DNA of 64,000 nt from Flavobacterium pectinovorum (GCF_006438875.1 NZ_RCZH01000008.1:272284-336283); one strand, 5' to 3'. Positions 25,615-33,412 are shown, numbered from the stretch's first letter. The notes: generated by a model from the sequence alone, not told the origin. A program made the numbers and translations.

Positions 25615-27344
25615 AATACATTTTACTATTGATATTGCTTATCAATACAAAACCGATTATAGCGCAAAACACTTCAATAAATGAAAGTGTATTTATCCAT
25701 GCAAATGCAACGACTTTTGTAACCGGAGAGAAACTTTTGTATAAAATTTATAGCTTAAAAAACACAGACAAAACTCCAAGTACCGTTAGTAAAGTAGCCT
25801 ATGTTGAACTTATAGACGCCTGTGGAAAAAACATTTTCAAGAACAAACTCTACTTAAAAAACAGCAGCGGAGAAGGTGATTATTTTATCCCTACAACCAT
25901 TAAAACCGGTGGTTATAAACTTATTGGATACACCAATTGGATGTTAAACTCAGATGCTTCTAAAATATTCCAAATTGATATTAAAATAATAAACCCGTAT
26001 CAAATCAGCGAATCGAATGCAGTAGAAAGTAAAGCAGTTTCTGAAAAAACAAATCAGATAAACTCAGCATTAACTTCTTCATCTGTAACAGAAGAAAACG
26101 CATCAGACAAAAATTTTAAAATAAAAGTAAACAAAGACGTTTTCTCGAATCGTGAAAAAGTAACATTAGGCATAGAATCTTCTGCTTTATCACCAGAAAA
26201 AGGAAGCTATTCATTGTCTGTGCGTAAAAAAGACAATTTGCCAACAACAACTCAATTAACGGCAAGTGATTTTTCTAAAATTCCATCTGAAATTGAAAAT
26301 AATGTCCAAAATAAAAACGCAATAGTTCTTCCTGAACTTCGTGGAGAAATGATTTCCGGTAAAGTGATTTCAAAAAACTCTGTAAACAATAGTCTACAAA
26401 ATATAATTGTAGCATTGTCTATACCAGGAAAATCATTTGCTTATAAAGCTATAAAAACAAATGAAGCTGGTCGTTTTATTTTTAATGTAGACAAACCTTA
26501 TTATAACAACGAGATCGTTATACAAATTATTGGGGAACAAAAAGAAAACTACACTATAGAACTTGATAAAGCAAGCGAGCCGGATTATTCAAAATTAGCG
26601 TTTCAATCCTATTTTAATTTACCGGGCGAGATCGAAGAAACCTTGTTGGAAAGATCTGTTGCGAGCCAAATCGAAAACGCCTACTATACAGACAAAACAG
26701 ACAGTATAATTAAACCGGATTATATCAATCCGTTTTACTATCCGGTTGCCAAACAATATATTCTTAGTGATTATACAAGATTCCCATCTTTAAAAGAAAC
26801 CATTACCGAAGTAGCAACAGAACTGTATTATAGACAAAGCGGCGCCGATTATTCTTTGCATGTAAATGATTATAGCCTTCATACGCAATTACCTGAAAAG
26901 CCATTAGTGATAGTTGACGGTTTTATGCTGCAAAATATAAATGAACTTTTCAATTTTAACATGGCAAACGTGTACAGTATTAGTATCATAACGGGTCAGT
27001 ATTATGTAGGTCCACAAGTTTTTAATGGTGTAATAAGTTTTGTTACCCTAGAGGGTAATTTCACCAGTTTACAAAAAGACAATTACATCTTTAAACCTAC
27101 TGTTTTAAGACCTTCAGTAAAAAAATCATATTATAGTCCGGATTATGCTGCTGGAAACAATTTGCAGCGAATTCCGGATTACAGATACCAATTGTTATGG
27201 AAACCAGATGTAACATTAGATCAAAAAGAAGATGATATCTCTTTTTATACCTCTGATGTAAAAGGAAGCTTTGAAGTTGTTTTAGAAGGCTTTACTGAAA
27301 AAGGACAACCCGTTTATCTTTCTAAAACTATTAGTGTGGAATAA
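25602..27344 (+). CDS. Secreted MG2-like (macroglobulin-type) protein of the receptor operon
   Basis: The 580-residue protein starts at a TTG (25602-25604) inside the DUF4249 gene; no ATG would preserve the signal peptide (about 1-21, KPIIAQ). The N-terminal segment (ANATTFVTGEKLLYKIYSLK, then GDYFIPTTIKTGGYKLIGYT) resembles the alpha-2-macroglobulin MG2 beta-sandwich. A CarboxypepD-like stretch (about 245-320) and a plug-like segment near 430-470 (KPLVIVDGFMLQNINELF) follow. This set (receptor, DUF4249, MG2-like) recurs in Flavobacteriia. Function unknown; it probably assembles with the receptor. Confidence 0.75.
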   Translation: MERIKYILLLILLINTKPIIAQNTSINESVFIHANATTFVTGEKLLYKIYSLKNTDKTPSTVSKVAYVELIDACGKNIFKNKLYLKNSSGEGDYFIPTTIKTGGYKLIGYTNWMLNSDASKIFQIDIKIINPYQISESNAVESKAVSEKTNQINSALTSSSVTEENASDKNFKIKVNKDVFSNREKVTLGIESSALSPEKGSYSLSVRKKDNLPTTTQLTASDFSKIPSEIENNVQNKNAIVLPELRGEMISGKVISKNSVNNSLQNIIVALSIPGKSFAYKAIKTNEAGRFIFNVDKPYYNNEIVIQIIGEQKENYTIELDKASEPDYSKLAFQSYFNLPGEIEETLLERSVASQIENAYYTDKTDSIIKPDYINPFYYPVAKQYILSDYTRFPSLKETITEVATELYYRQSGADYSLHVNDYSLHTQLPEKPLVIVDGFMLQNINELFNFNMANVYSISIITGQYYVGPQVFNGVISFVTLEGNFTSLQKDNYIFKPTVLRPSVKKSYYSPDYAAGNNLQRIPDYRYQLLWKPDVTLDQKEDDISFYTSDVKGSFEVVLEGFTEKGQPVYLSKTISVE

Positions 27345-27440
27345 AAAACAGGTTTTTTTGAGGAATTAACTAACAAAATGGGGCAAATTCAGGAAGAGTT
27401 TTAACAAATAGTCAATAAAATTAGCGTTAATAAAGAAAAA

Positions 27441-27485
27441 CTAAAGGTATTTCATAATTTATTCAAAGAAAAAAAATACCTTTAG
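27441..27485. repeat. 12-bp inverted repeat in the leader of the 142-residue gene
   Basis: CTAAAGGTATTT at 27441-27452 and its exact reverse complement at 27474-27485 enclose a 21-base spacer, 40 bases before the ATG at 27525. A regulatory hairpin or operator is possible. There is no U-tract directly after it. Confidence 0.5.
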
Positions 27486-27524
27486 CCTACCAAAAATAAA
27501 AATTTTAACCCTAAAAACCCTGTT

Positions 27525-27953
27525 ATGGACGATCAAGTTATCCAGATTACAAAAATCAACACCGAAGATTTTATATTTAAAGACATACAAAATATAACTT
27601 TTCCAATTCCTCCGCTGGCTTCGGCAAACTTTTATGACAATGACGGAGTACAAACCTTAAAAGTCTGTTCTACCGTATATATCAATTCTAAAGGAACAGA
27701 AAAACCTACAGTACAAAGAACAACACAGGACGACAGCACTTTAACCATTTATTATGACTACGAATGGGACGAGATCTCTCCAGACACTTATAACGTCTAT
27801 TACATAGAAACAGATTATACCTCTGACACTATTGGAGATATCACAGAAGTTATCACTTACTTAAAGTATACACCTTCAACAACTGTTGTAGGCCCTGGCG
27901 ATGGAGGAGATCCGACACTATCTAGAGGTACAAAGACAAGTTCAGGAGGTTGA
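27525..27953 (+). CDS. 142-residue protein ending in the same core as the double-glycine peptides
   Basis: No signal peptide and no domain I recognise. Residues 1-120 are acidic and beta-rich (NFYDNDGVQTLKVCSTVYI, YYDYEWDEISPDTYNVYYIE) with one cysteine. The C-terminus is GPGDGGDPTLSRGTKTSSGG. Its last 14 residues after the GG differ from the core of peptide 4 (30452-30595) only at the extreme end. A double glycine precedes the shared core in both. It lacks the leader helix of the small peptides. It lies 181 bp after the MG2-like gene and before the histidine kinase. It could be a carrier, a decoy or an ancestral precursor (all inference). Confidence 0.75.
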   Translation: MDDQVIQITKINTEDFIFKDIQNITFPIPPLASANFYDNDGVQTLKVCSTVYINSKGTEKPTVQRTTQDDSTLTIYYDYEWDEISPDTYNVYYIETDYTSDTIGDITEVITYLKYTPSTTVVGPGDGGDPTLSRGTKTSSGG

Positions 27954-28000
27954 TCCAAAACCAGTGCTACGCTAAATTTATAGATTCCCATCATTATGTG

Positions 28001-28067
28001 TTGATGATTATCGTTTTATTGTAAGTATTTGATGCAATGACACCTACAATAAAACGATAATCATCAA
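28001..28067. repeat. Perfect 23-bp inverted repeat between the 142-residue gene and the kinase
   Basis: The arms at 28001-28023 and 28045-28067 are exact reverse complements around a 21-base spacer. The RNA would fold into a very stable hairpin. No U-run follows, so it may be a terminator-like barrier, an mRNA stabiliser, or a binding site. Confidence 0.7.
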
Positions 28068-28105
28068 TACTATTATTAGATCTAGTAATTTTCAAAATAC
28101 CACTG

Positions 28106-29836
28106 ATGATTCGAAAAATAAATCGCTTTCTTTTTCTACTTCTTTTTTTTCCCTTAATAGTTTTAGCACAACAACATAAAAGTTTGAATTATTTTGAGAT
28201 TGCTATTCAAAAAAAAGCAAAGTCGGATAAGAGTCAAATCAACTTTAACAAAGCACATTATTTTTTTTTAAAAAAAGAATGGGATTCAACATTGGTATAT
28301 GCAATGAAGCAATTGAATTCTAAGTCTGATTTAGAAACAAAAGATTATTGTCATTATTTTAGAGGTTATTCCTTAAAAAAGAAAGAACTTTACAAACAAG
28401 CAATAGTTGAATTCAGCTTAGTAAACAAATCTTTCCAATATTATTATCTGGTCGATAACAATATTGGTCATTTATTTCTTTTAAAAAAAGAAATAAAAAA
28501 AGCAATTGTTTATTTTTTAAAGGCAGAAAATGAAATATTGAATCGTAAAGATGAGAACGAAATAGCTGATTTATATACAAATATTGGAATATGCTACTTA
28601 CACTTAAATCAATTTGCAAAAGCAGAATCTTATTTTAAAAAAGACCTCCTTTTAAATTCTAAACGAGCTACAAAAAATGTAATTCGATCCAATATAAATC
28701 TTGCCGGTCTTTATTATCAACAATATAAAGACTCACAAGCTATTTACTATTTTCGAAAAGCCTACACCTTATCTAAAAGTATAAACGATTTCAACTTAAA
28801 ACAAACTACAGCATTCAACATGGCTGTTGTAGAAGAAAACAGAGGTGATTTTAAGAAATCTTTAAAATATAGAAAAGAATCCGAACAATGGCAAGACTCA
28901 CTCAACAATCAAAATAAAATATGGGCAGTCGCTGATTTTGAGAAAAAGTTTGCCGTGGCGCAAAAACAAAAACAAATTAAAGTACTTGAAGTCCAAAACA
29001 AGCTTAAAAACGCAGAACGCAACGCTTTCTTTTTTGCTGCAATTGGTTTATTATTAATTTTAACTGCCGGTGTTTATGTTTATGCTCAAAAAGTAAAAAA
29101 TGCCAAAATTATATTACTTCAAAAAAATAAACTCGACGAACTCAACGCGACTAAAGATCAATTGTTCTCGATTGTAAGTCATGATTTAAGATCTTCTGTA
29201 AATGCATTAAAAACCAGTAATGCAAAATTATCCGCAACTCTCGAAACTAAAAATTACGACGAACTACACCAGCTTATCATACAAAATAGTAGTATTGCAA
29301 ATGGCGCTTACAGTTTACTAGACAATTTATTGCATTGGGCAATGCTGCAAACCAAACAATTGTATTTTCATAAAGAATCCGTTCATTTGTACTCTATCGT
29401 ACAACAAATCGAGTACAATTACAAACCTTTACTTCTTGATAAGACATTAACCTTTGAAAATTCAGTTTCTAAAAACATTTTCATTTTTGTAGATCTTGAT
29501 TCGTTAAAAATTGTGCTTCGAAATTTATTAGATAATGCTATTAAATTTTCTAATGAAAATGGAAAAATAAGTTTTTACACAGAAGACACCAATACTGACT
29601 TTTGCAAACTTATTATTGAAGATTCAGGTATAGGAATGAAAGAAAACACTATTAAAGAATTGCTTTCAGAGGGAGAATTATTGGCAAAGAAAGACAACTC
29701 CGAAATTATAGGAACTGGTTTAGGCTTGCAATTGTGTAAACAAATGATCAAAAAAAACAGCGGAACCTTAGCTATAGAAAGTGAACTGAACAAGGGAACA
29801 AAAATGATTTTGGCTTTCCCAAAAACTATTGCTTAA
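28106..29836 (+). CDS. TPR-containing sensor histidine kinase
   Basis: The 576-residue kinase has a signal peptide or first TM (about 5-21). A periplasmic TPR solenoid follows (about 45-265, with TNIGICYLHLNQFAKAESYF and NLAGLYYQQYKDSQAIYYF), then a coiled coil, a TM helix at about 307-327, and a HisKA domain with His359 in SIVSHDLRSSVNAL. The HATPase domain has the N-box around Asn477 (LRNLLDNAIKFS), DSGIG at 507-511 and GTGLGL at 536-541, so it looks catalytically intact. TPRs often bind peptides, which fits a sensor placed directly before six peptide genes. The probable partner is the LytTR regulator at 31166. Confidence 0.92.
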   Translation: MIRKINRFLFLLLFFPLIVLAQQHKSLNYFEIAIQKKAKSDKSQINFNKAHYFFLKKEWDSTLVYAMKQLNSKSDLETKDYCHYFRGYSLKKKELYKQAIVEFSLVNKSFQYYYLVDNNIGHLFLLKKEIKKAIVYFLKAENEILNRKDENEIADLYTNIGICYLHLNQFAKAESYFKKDLLLNSKRATKNVIRSNINLAGLYYQQYKDSQAIYYFRKAYTLSKSINDFNLKQTTAFNMAVVEENRGDFKKSLKYRKESEQWQDSLNNQNKIWAVADFEKKFAVAQKQKQIKVLEVQNKLKNAERNAFFFAAIGLLLILTAGVYVYAQKVKNAKIILLQKNKLDELNATKDQLFSIVSHDLRSSVNALKTSNAKLSATLETKNYDELHQLIIQNSSIANGAYSLLDNLLHWAMLQTKQLYFHKESVHLYSIVQQIEYNYKPLLLDKTLTFENSVSKNIFIFVDLDSLKIVLRNLLDNAIKFSNENGKISFYTEDTNTDFCKLIIEDSGIGMKENTIKELLSEGELLAKKDNSEIIGTGLGLQLCKQMIKKNSGTLAIESELNKGTKMILAFPKTIA

Positions 29837-29933
29837 TACCCTATTTTTAAAATAAAGCAATCCTATCGTTTTCTTCAAAAGTCTATTAGCCAGATCAAAA
29901 AAATCATCTGATTCCGAATTATCTTATATTTTT

Positions 29934-29941
29934 TATAGTTG
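29934..29941 (+). promoter_or_regulatory. Possible -7 promoter element of the peptide cluster
   Basis: TATAGTTG differs from TAnnTTTG at one base and lies about 40 bases before the first peptide ATG. Two similar nonamers, CCTATTTTT at 29839 and CCTATCGTT at 29861, are spaced 22 bases apart, a spacing used by LytTR-bound direct repeats. This is weak evidence. Confidence 0.3.
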
Positions 29942-29989
29942 CCTTATTTTTTTGACTACTTTTATTTTATTAACCCAAAAATGAAAACT

Positions 29990-30133
29990 ATGAAAAATAA
30001 AGCAACCGAAGACAAAACAAAAACATCAAATCTTAAAGGCTTCACTGCTCTTTCCAGAAAACAATTACAAACTGTTTTAGGAGGAGTAGACCCAACAACA
30101 TCAAGAGGGACAAGAACAAGTGCAGGAGATTAA
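29990..30133 (+). CDS. Double-glycine leader peptide 1
   Basis: The 47-residue precursor is MKNKATEDKT..., with leader element LSRKQLQTVLGG (residues 21-32) and core VDPTTSRGTRTSAGD. The leader matches the bacteriocin-type consensus LSxxELxxIxGG with Gln for Glu, as in the GG-type natural-product precursors described in Bacteroidota. Cleavage after GG is inferred from the family. An in-frame ATG at 29981 would add MKT. I prefer 29990 because all five following copies begin MKNK. It is the first of six tandem copies, 154 bases after the kinase stop. Confidence 0.85.
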   Translation: MKNKATEDKTKTSNLKGFTALSRKQLQTVLGGVDPTTSRGTRTSAGD

Positions 30134-30144
30134 TTCAAAAAACG

Positions 30145-30288
30145 ATGAAAAATAAAGCAACCAAAAACACGGAGAAAACATCAAGTCTTAAAAACTTCTC
30201 TGCTCTTTCCAGAAAACAATTACAAACTATTTTAGGAGGATCAGATCCAACAACATCTAGAGGCACAAGAACGAGTTCAGGAGACTAA
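30145..30288 (+). CDS. Double-glycine leader peptide 2
   Basis: 47 residues; leader LSRKQLQTILGG and core SDPTTSRGTRTSSGD. It differs from peptide 1 in only a few leader residues and two core residues. It starts 11 bases after the stop of copy 1. It is shorter than 50 codons and easily missed by gene callers. The core has no cysteine, so lanthionine or sactionine rings are excluded; Ser/Thr with the Asp residues would allow ester linkages, but no ligase gene is nearby. Confidence 0.85.
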   Translation: MKNKATKNTEKTSSLKNFSALSRKQLQTILGGSDPTTSRGTRTSSGD

Positions 30289-30298
30289 TCAAAAAACT

Positions 30299-30442
30299 AT
30301 GAAAAACAAAACAACCAAAAACACGGCAAAAATATCGAGCCTAAAAAACTTCACTCCTCTTTCCAGAAAGCAATTACAAACTATTTTAGGAGGAACAGAT
30401 CCAACAATATCTAGAGGTACAAGAACAAGTGCGTCAGATTAA
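30299..30442 (+). CDS. Double-glycine leader peptide 3
   Basis: 47 residues; leader LSRKQLQTILGG, core TDPTISRGTRTSASD. The residue before the leader motif is Pro (FTPLSRK), shared with copy 4 only. The C-terminus is ASD rather than AGD. Ten bases separate it from copy 2, and the downstream ATG of copy 4 is 9 bases away. Confidence 0.85.
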   Translation: MKNKTTKNTAKISSLKNFTPLSRKQLQTILGGTDPTISRGTRTSASD

Positions 30443-30451
30443 TTAAAAACT

Positions 30452-30595
30452 ATGAAAAATAAAGCAACCGAAGACACAACAAAAACATCAAGCCTTAAAA
30501 ACTTCACTCCTCTTTCCAGAAAACAATTACAAACTATTTTAGGAGGAACAGATCCAACATTATCTAGAGGCACAAAGACAAGTGCGGGAGATTAA
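30452..30595 (+). CDS. Double-glycine leader peptide 4
   Basis: 47 residues; leader LSRKQLQTILGG, core TDPTLSRGTKTSAGD. The stretch DPTLSRGTKTS is identical to the C-terminal tail of the 142-residue protein at 27525-27953. It is therefore the copy that ties the small-peptide family to that larger protein. Confidence 0.85.
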   Translation: MKNKATEDTTKTSSLKNFTPLSRKQLQTILGGTDPTLSRGTKTSAGD

Positions 30596-30606
30596 TTCAA
30601 AAAACT

Positions 30607-30759
30607 ATGAAAAATAAAACAACCACAAACACAGAGAAAAAATCAAGCCTTAAAAGCTTTACTGCTCTTTCCAGAAAACAATTACAAACTATTTTAGGAG
30701 GAACAGGAGATCCGGTAACATCTAGAGGTACTAAAACAAGTATACCAGACGAACCATAA
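30607..30759 (+). CDS. Double-glycine leader peptide 5
   Basis: 50 residues; leader LSRKQLQTILGG, core TGDPVTSRGTKTSIPDEP. The core is three residues longer than copies 1-4: one extra Gly near the cleavage site and an IPDEP tail. The SRGTKTS centre is conserved. Copies 5 and 6 form a second sub-type defined by the IPD-x-P tail. Confidence 0.85.
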   Translation: MKNKTTTNTEKKSSLKSFTALSRKQLQTILGGTGDPVTSRGTKTSIPDEP

Positions 30760-30776
30760 CCAAAAAATAAAACCCT

Positions 30777-30926
30777 ATGAAAAACAAAGCAACCAAAAAC
30801 ACAGACAAAACATCAAGCCTTAAAAACTTCTCTGCTCTTTCCAGAACACAATTACAAACTGTTTTAGGAGGCGAAGATCCGAAAATTTTTAGAGGCACAA
30901 AGACAAGTATACCTGATAATCCATAA
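30777..30926 (+). CDS. Double-glycine leader peptide 6, divergent
   Basis: 49 residues; leader LSRTQLQTVLGG, core EDPKIFRGTKTSIPDNP. It is the most divergent copy: Lys to Thr in the leader and Ser to Phe before the conserved RGTKTS. Last of the array, separated by 17 bases from copy 5 and followed by a strong terminator at 30969-31010. Confidence 0.83.
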   Translation: MKNKATKNTDKTSSLKNFSALSRTQLQTVLGGEDPKIFRGTKTSIPDNP

Positions 30927-30968
30927 TTTTTCTTTAACTAATCAAATTTAAGAGATTAATCTTTTTAT

Positions 30969-31010
30969 AAAATCCCAATCTATGATTATAAATTAATAGA
31001 TTGGGATTTT
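30969..31010 (+). terminator. Intrinsic terminator of the peptide cluster
   Basis: A perfect 15-bp stem (30969-30983 with 30996-31010), a 12-base loop and a T-rich 3' arm. It isolates the six peptide genes from the response regulator. Confidence 0.85.
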
Positions 31011-31165
31011 ACTTTAATGCATTCTCTAAATCACCATACTATCTCTGTTTATATAAACATCCTTAAAAAATACGCCTTAAACAATCCTTTTCTCTATAAT
31101 AATTCTTTACTTTACTCCACCAAAAGTCTTATTAACAATACTTGCTTTCCCAAAAACAATAAATA

Positions 31166-31912
31166 ATGGATAATATCAATGTTTTAATAATAGAAGATAC
31201 TCCAGAACAAGGCGATGCTCTTACCAAAGTATTGCTTGAAAACAATTACACCGTTGCCGGAGTAGCCAAAAACTTTACAGATGCTATAAAGCTTTTTTAC
31301 GAAAACACCGTTGATGTTATTATCATCGATGTGTTTCTTGACGGAAAACCAGACGGAATCACTTTTGCAGAATCCATAAACATTATTCCAAACGCTTCAA
31401 AACCATTTGTGTTTTTAACCAGTTCGCATGATCGTCAGATTTTTGAACGTGCAAAGCTCACGAAACCGTTCAGTTTTTTAATGAAGCCTTTTAATGAGTT
31501 AGAAATTCTGTATGCTATAGAAATGGCGGTCGAGAAATTCTATGAACAAACCAATGTATTTTTAAGCGAAGAACAAGACACTGTAATCAGCAGTGATTAC
31601 TTATTTATAAAAAAGAAAAACTCCCTAAAAAAAGTTTCTATAAACGACATTCTATACATTGAAGTCGAAGAACGATATTGCAATATTATTACCGAAAAAG
31701 AAAAATTTGTCATTCAAATCTCCCTGACTAAAATCAGTAATTTATTGGACAAAAATAAATTCATAAAAACCCATCGAAACACTCTTGTCAATACAGACAA
31801 AATCGAAGAAATCATTCTCGCTGATAATCTTGTGATCCTAAAAGGAAATCATAAAATAAATCTAAGCGATACTTATAAAGATTTTATCAAAAAAATGAAT
31901 ATTTTATCCTAA
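31166..31912 (+). CDS. LytTR-family response regulator
   Basis: The 248-residue regulator has a receiver domain (about 4-122) with acidic pocket Glu10/Asp11, phosphoacceptor Asp55 (VIIIDVFLDGK), Thr85 and Lys107 (FLMKPF). The LytTR DNA-binding domain (about 147-245) includes LYIEVEERYCNIITEKEKF and FIKTHRNTLVNTDKI. LytTR regulators bind pairs of short direct repeats and often control peptide or bacteriocin genes. Its position right after the peptide array and near the TPR kinase suggests it controls the array (inference). It has an uninterrupted, normal-length sequence. Confidence 0.92.
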   Translation: MDNINVLIIEDTPEQGDALTKVLLENNYTVAGVAKNFTDAIKLFYENTVDVIIIDVFLDGKPDGITFAESINIIPNASKPFVFLTSSHDRQIFERAKLTKPFSFLMKPFNELEILYAIEMAVEKFYEQTNVFLSEEQDTVISSDYLFIKKKNSLKKVSINDILYIEVEERYCNIITEKEKFVIQISLTKISNLLDKNKFIKTHRNTLVNTDKIEEIILADNLVILKGNHKINLSDTYKDFIKKMNILS

Positions 31913-31928
31913 AAAGACATTCTTTTAA

Positions 31929-31983
31929 AATAAGAAAACGACAAATCCTCTTTGTTTCAAAGAGGATTTGTCGTTTTCTTATT
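31929..31983 (+). terminator. Long perfect hairpin after the LytTR regulator
   Basis: A 26-bp perfect stem (31929-31954 with 31958-31983) and a 3-base loop. The 3' arm contains TCGTTTTCTT. It starts 17 bases after the regulator stop. Confidence 0.8.
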
Positions 31984-32113
31984 TGCTCAGATTCTGATCT
32001 AAAACCTTTTTTAAAGATTTTTATGACAGGAAAACTGGCTTTCGTGACATTTCTCCGCTAAAAAAGCAAAATCGAAATTATTTTTACGCTTGTAACCTAC
32101 AAAACAACTATAA

Positions 32114-32365
32114 ATGAGAATTGCATTAATCAACCAACCCGATATGAGACCTTTAGTAATCATAAAAAAAATAATCAATAATCCCTGGGTTGGAGTTCTT
32201 GTTTCATTAGCTGTAATAATTCCATGTTTATACGAGATTCTGGATGATATTACGGTTCTTAGAAAAGAATATATAGTATTGTTAATCTCATTTCCGATCT
32301 ACATAAAATCACTTAAAAAGATATTTGACGAAATTTTAGACACCTCAGATGATTTTTCCGAGTAA
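32114..32365 (+). CDS. Small membrane protein, unknown
   Basis: The 83-residue protein has two hydrophobic segments (about 27-43 and 55-66) and an acidic C-terminus (DEILDTSDDFSE). I recognise no family. It sits between two terminators as a single-gene unit, so it is not obviously part of the peptide system. Real-gene status is likely but not certain. Confidence 0.5.
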   Translation: MRIALINQPDMRPLVIIKKIINNPWVGVLVSLAVIIPCLYEILDDITVLRKEYIVLLISFPIYIKSLKKIFDEILDTSDDFSE

Positions 32366-32390
32366 AAATAACTTTTGCCCCACCCTGATA

Positions 32391-32426
32391 AAACACTCCT
32401 AATTAGATACTTATGCCGGAGTGTTT
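32391..32426 (+). terminator. Intrinsic terminator after the 83-residue gene
   Basis: A 9-bp stem, AAACACTCC (32391-32399) with GGAGTGTTT (32418-32426), followed by a T-rich run. Confidence 0.75.
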
Positions 32427-32520
32427 TTCTTTTTTAAAATATTTTCCAACTATTTGTAACTTTTTTGTATCTTCTTACGTATAACTATTTGTACACTTAA
32501 AAATTGAGGAGACAAAAAAC

Positions 32521-33384
32521 ATGAGACAACTTAAAATCACCAAGCAGGTAACCAATCGTGAAACTGCATCGTTAGACAAATACCTACAAGAAATTGGAAA
32601 AGTTGACCTAATTACCGCTGATGAAGAGGTAGAATTAGCACAAAGAATAAAGGCCGGTGATCAAAAAGCATTAGAAAAATTAACAAAAGCCAACCTACGT
32701 TTCGTTGTATCGGTTGCTAAACAATATCAAAATCAAGGTTTAACTCTTCCTGACTTAATTAATGAAGGAAACTTAGGTTTAATTAAAGCGGCTCAACGTT
32801 TTGATGAAACTCGTGGTTTCAAATTCATTTCTTATGCTGTATGGTGGATTCGTCAATCGATTCTTCAAGCTTTGGCTGAACAATCGCGTATTGTTCGTTT
32901 ACCATTAAACAAAATTGGTTCTATCAATAAAATCAACAAAATGTATGCTTTATTAGAGCAATCTAACGAGCGTCCACCTTCTGCTGAAGAAATTGCAAAA
33001 GAACTTGACATGACCGTAAATGACGTAAAAGAGTCTATGAAAAACTCTGGTCGTCACTTATCAATGGATGCACCTCTTGTTGAAGGTGAGGATTCTAACC
33101 TTTATGACGTATTACGTTCTGGAGAATCTCCAAACCCGGACAGAGAGTTAATTCACGAATCATTGCGTACTGAAATCGAGCGTTCATTAGAAACATTAAC
33201 TCCAAGAGAGGCAGATGTTGTTCGTTTGTATTTTGGTCTTGGCGATCAACACCCAATGACTTTAGAAGAAATTGGAGAAACTTTCGATTTAACTCGTGAG
33301 CGTGTTCGTCAGATTAAAGAAAAAGCAATCCGCAGATTAAAACACACTTCAAGAAGTAAAATCCTTAAAACTTATTTAGGATAA
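32521..33384 (+). CDS. rpoD: Primary RNA polymerase sigma factor (sigma-70 family, RpoD)
   Basis: This 287-residue protein is the short Bacteroidota primary sigma, lacking the long region 1.1 of E. coli RpoD. Region 1.2 ([17 protein letters not shown]), region 2 ([16 protein letters not shown], then [17 protein letters not shown]), region 3, and region 4 ([20 protein letters not shown]) are all intact. It recognises the TAnnTTTG/TTG promoters seen throughout this window. It is a single gene, and a repeat-type hairpin follows at 33413-33450. Confidence 0.97.
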   Translation: MRQLKITKQVTNRETASLDKYLQEIGKVDLITADEEVELAQRIKAGDQKALEKLTKANLRFVVSVAKQYQNQGLTLPDLINEGNLGLIKAAQRFDETRGFKFISYAVWWIRQSILQALAEQSRIVRLPLNKIGSINKINKMYALLEQSNERPPSAEEIAKELDMTVNDVKESMKNSGRHLSMDAPLVEGEDSNLYDVLRSGESPNPDRELIHESLRTEIERSLETLTPREADVVRLYFGLGDQHPMTLEEIGETFDLTRERVRQIKEKAIRRLKHTSRSKILKTYLG

Positions 33385-33412
33385 CATATAAAAAATAAAT
33401 TCCAATATTTTA

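Noticed and set aside
29990..30926. Regularly spaced repeats of about 155 bp that could be read as a CRISPR-like or satellite array
   Set aside because: Each unit is an intact start-to-stop reading frame with conserved amino acids; there are no short repeats with unique spacers and no cas genes.
29990..30926. Lanthipeptide or sactipeptide precursors
   Set aside because: None of the cores contains cysteine and no LanM, LanBC or radical SAM gene is in the window. Ester-type modification cannot be excluded but no ATP-grasp ligase is present.
31929..31983. 26-bp hairpin after the LytTR regulator as a special regulatory RNA
   Set aside because: Its position 17 bases after a stop and its T-rich 3' arm fit an ordinary, if long, terminator.
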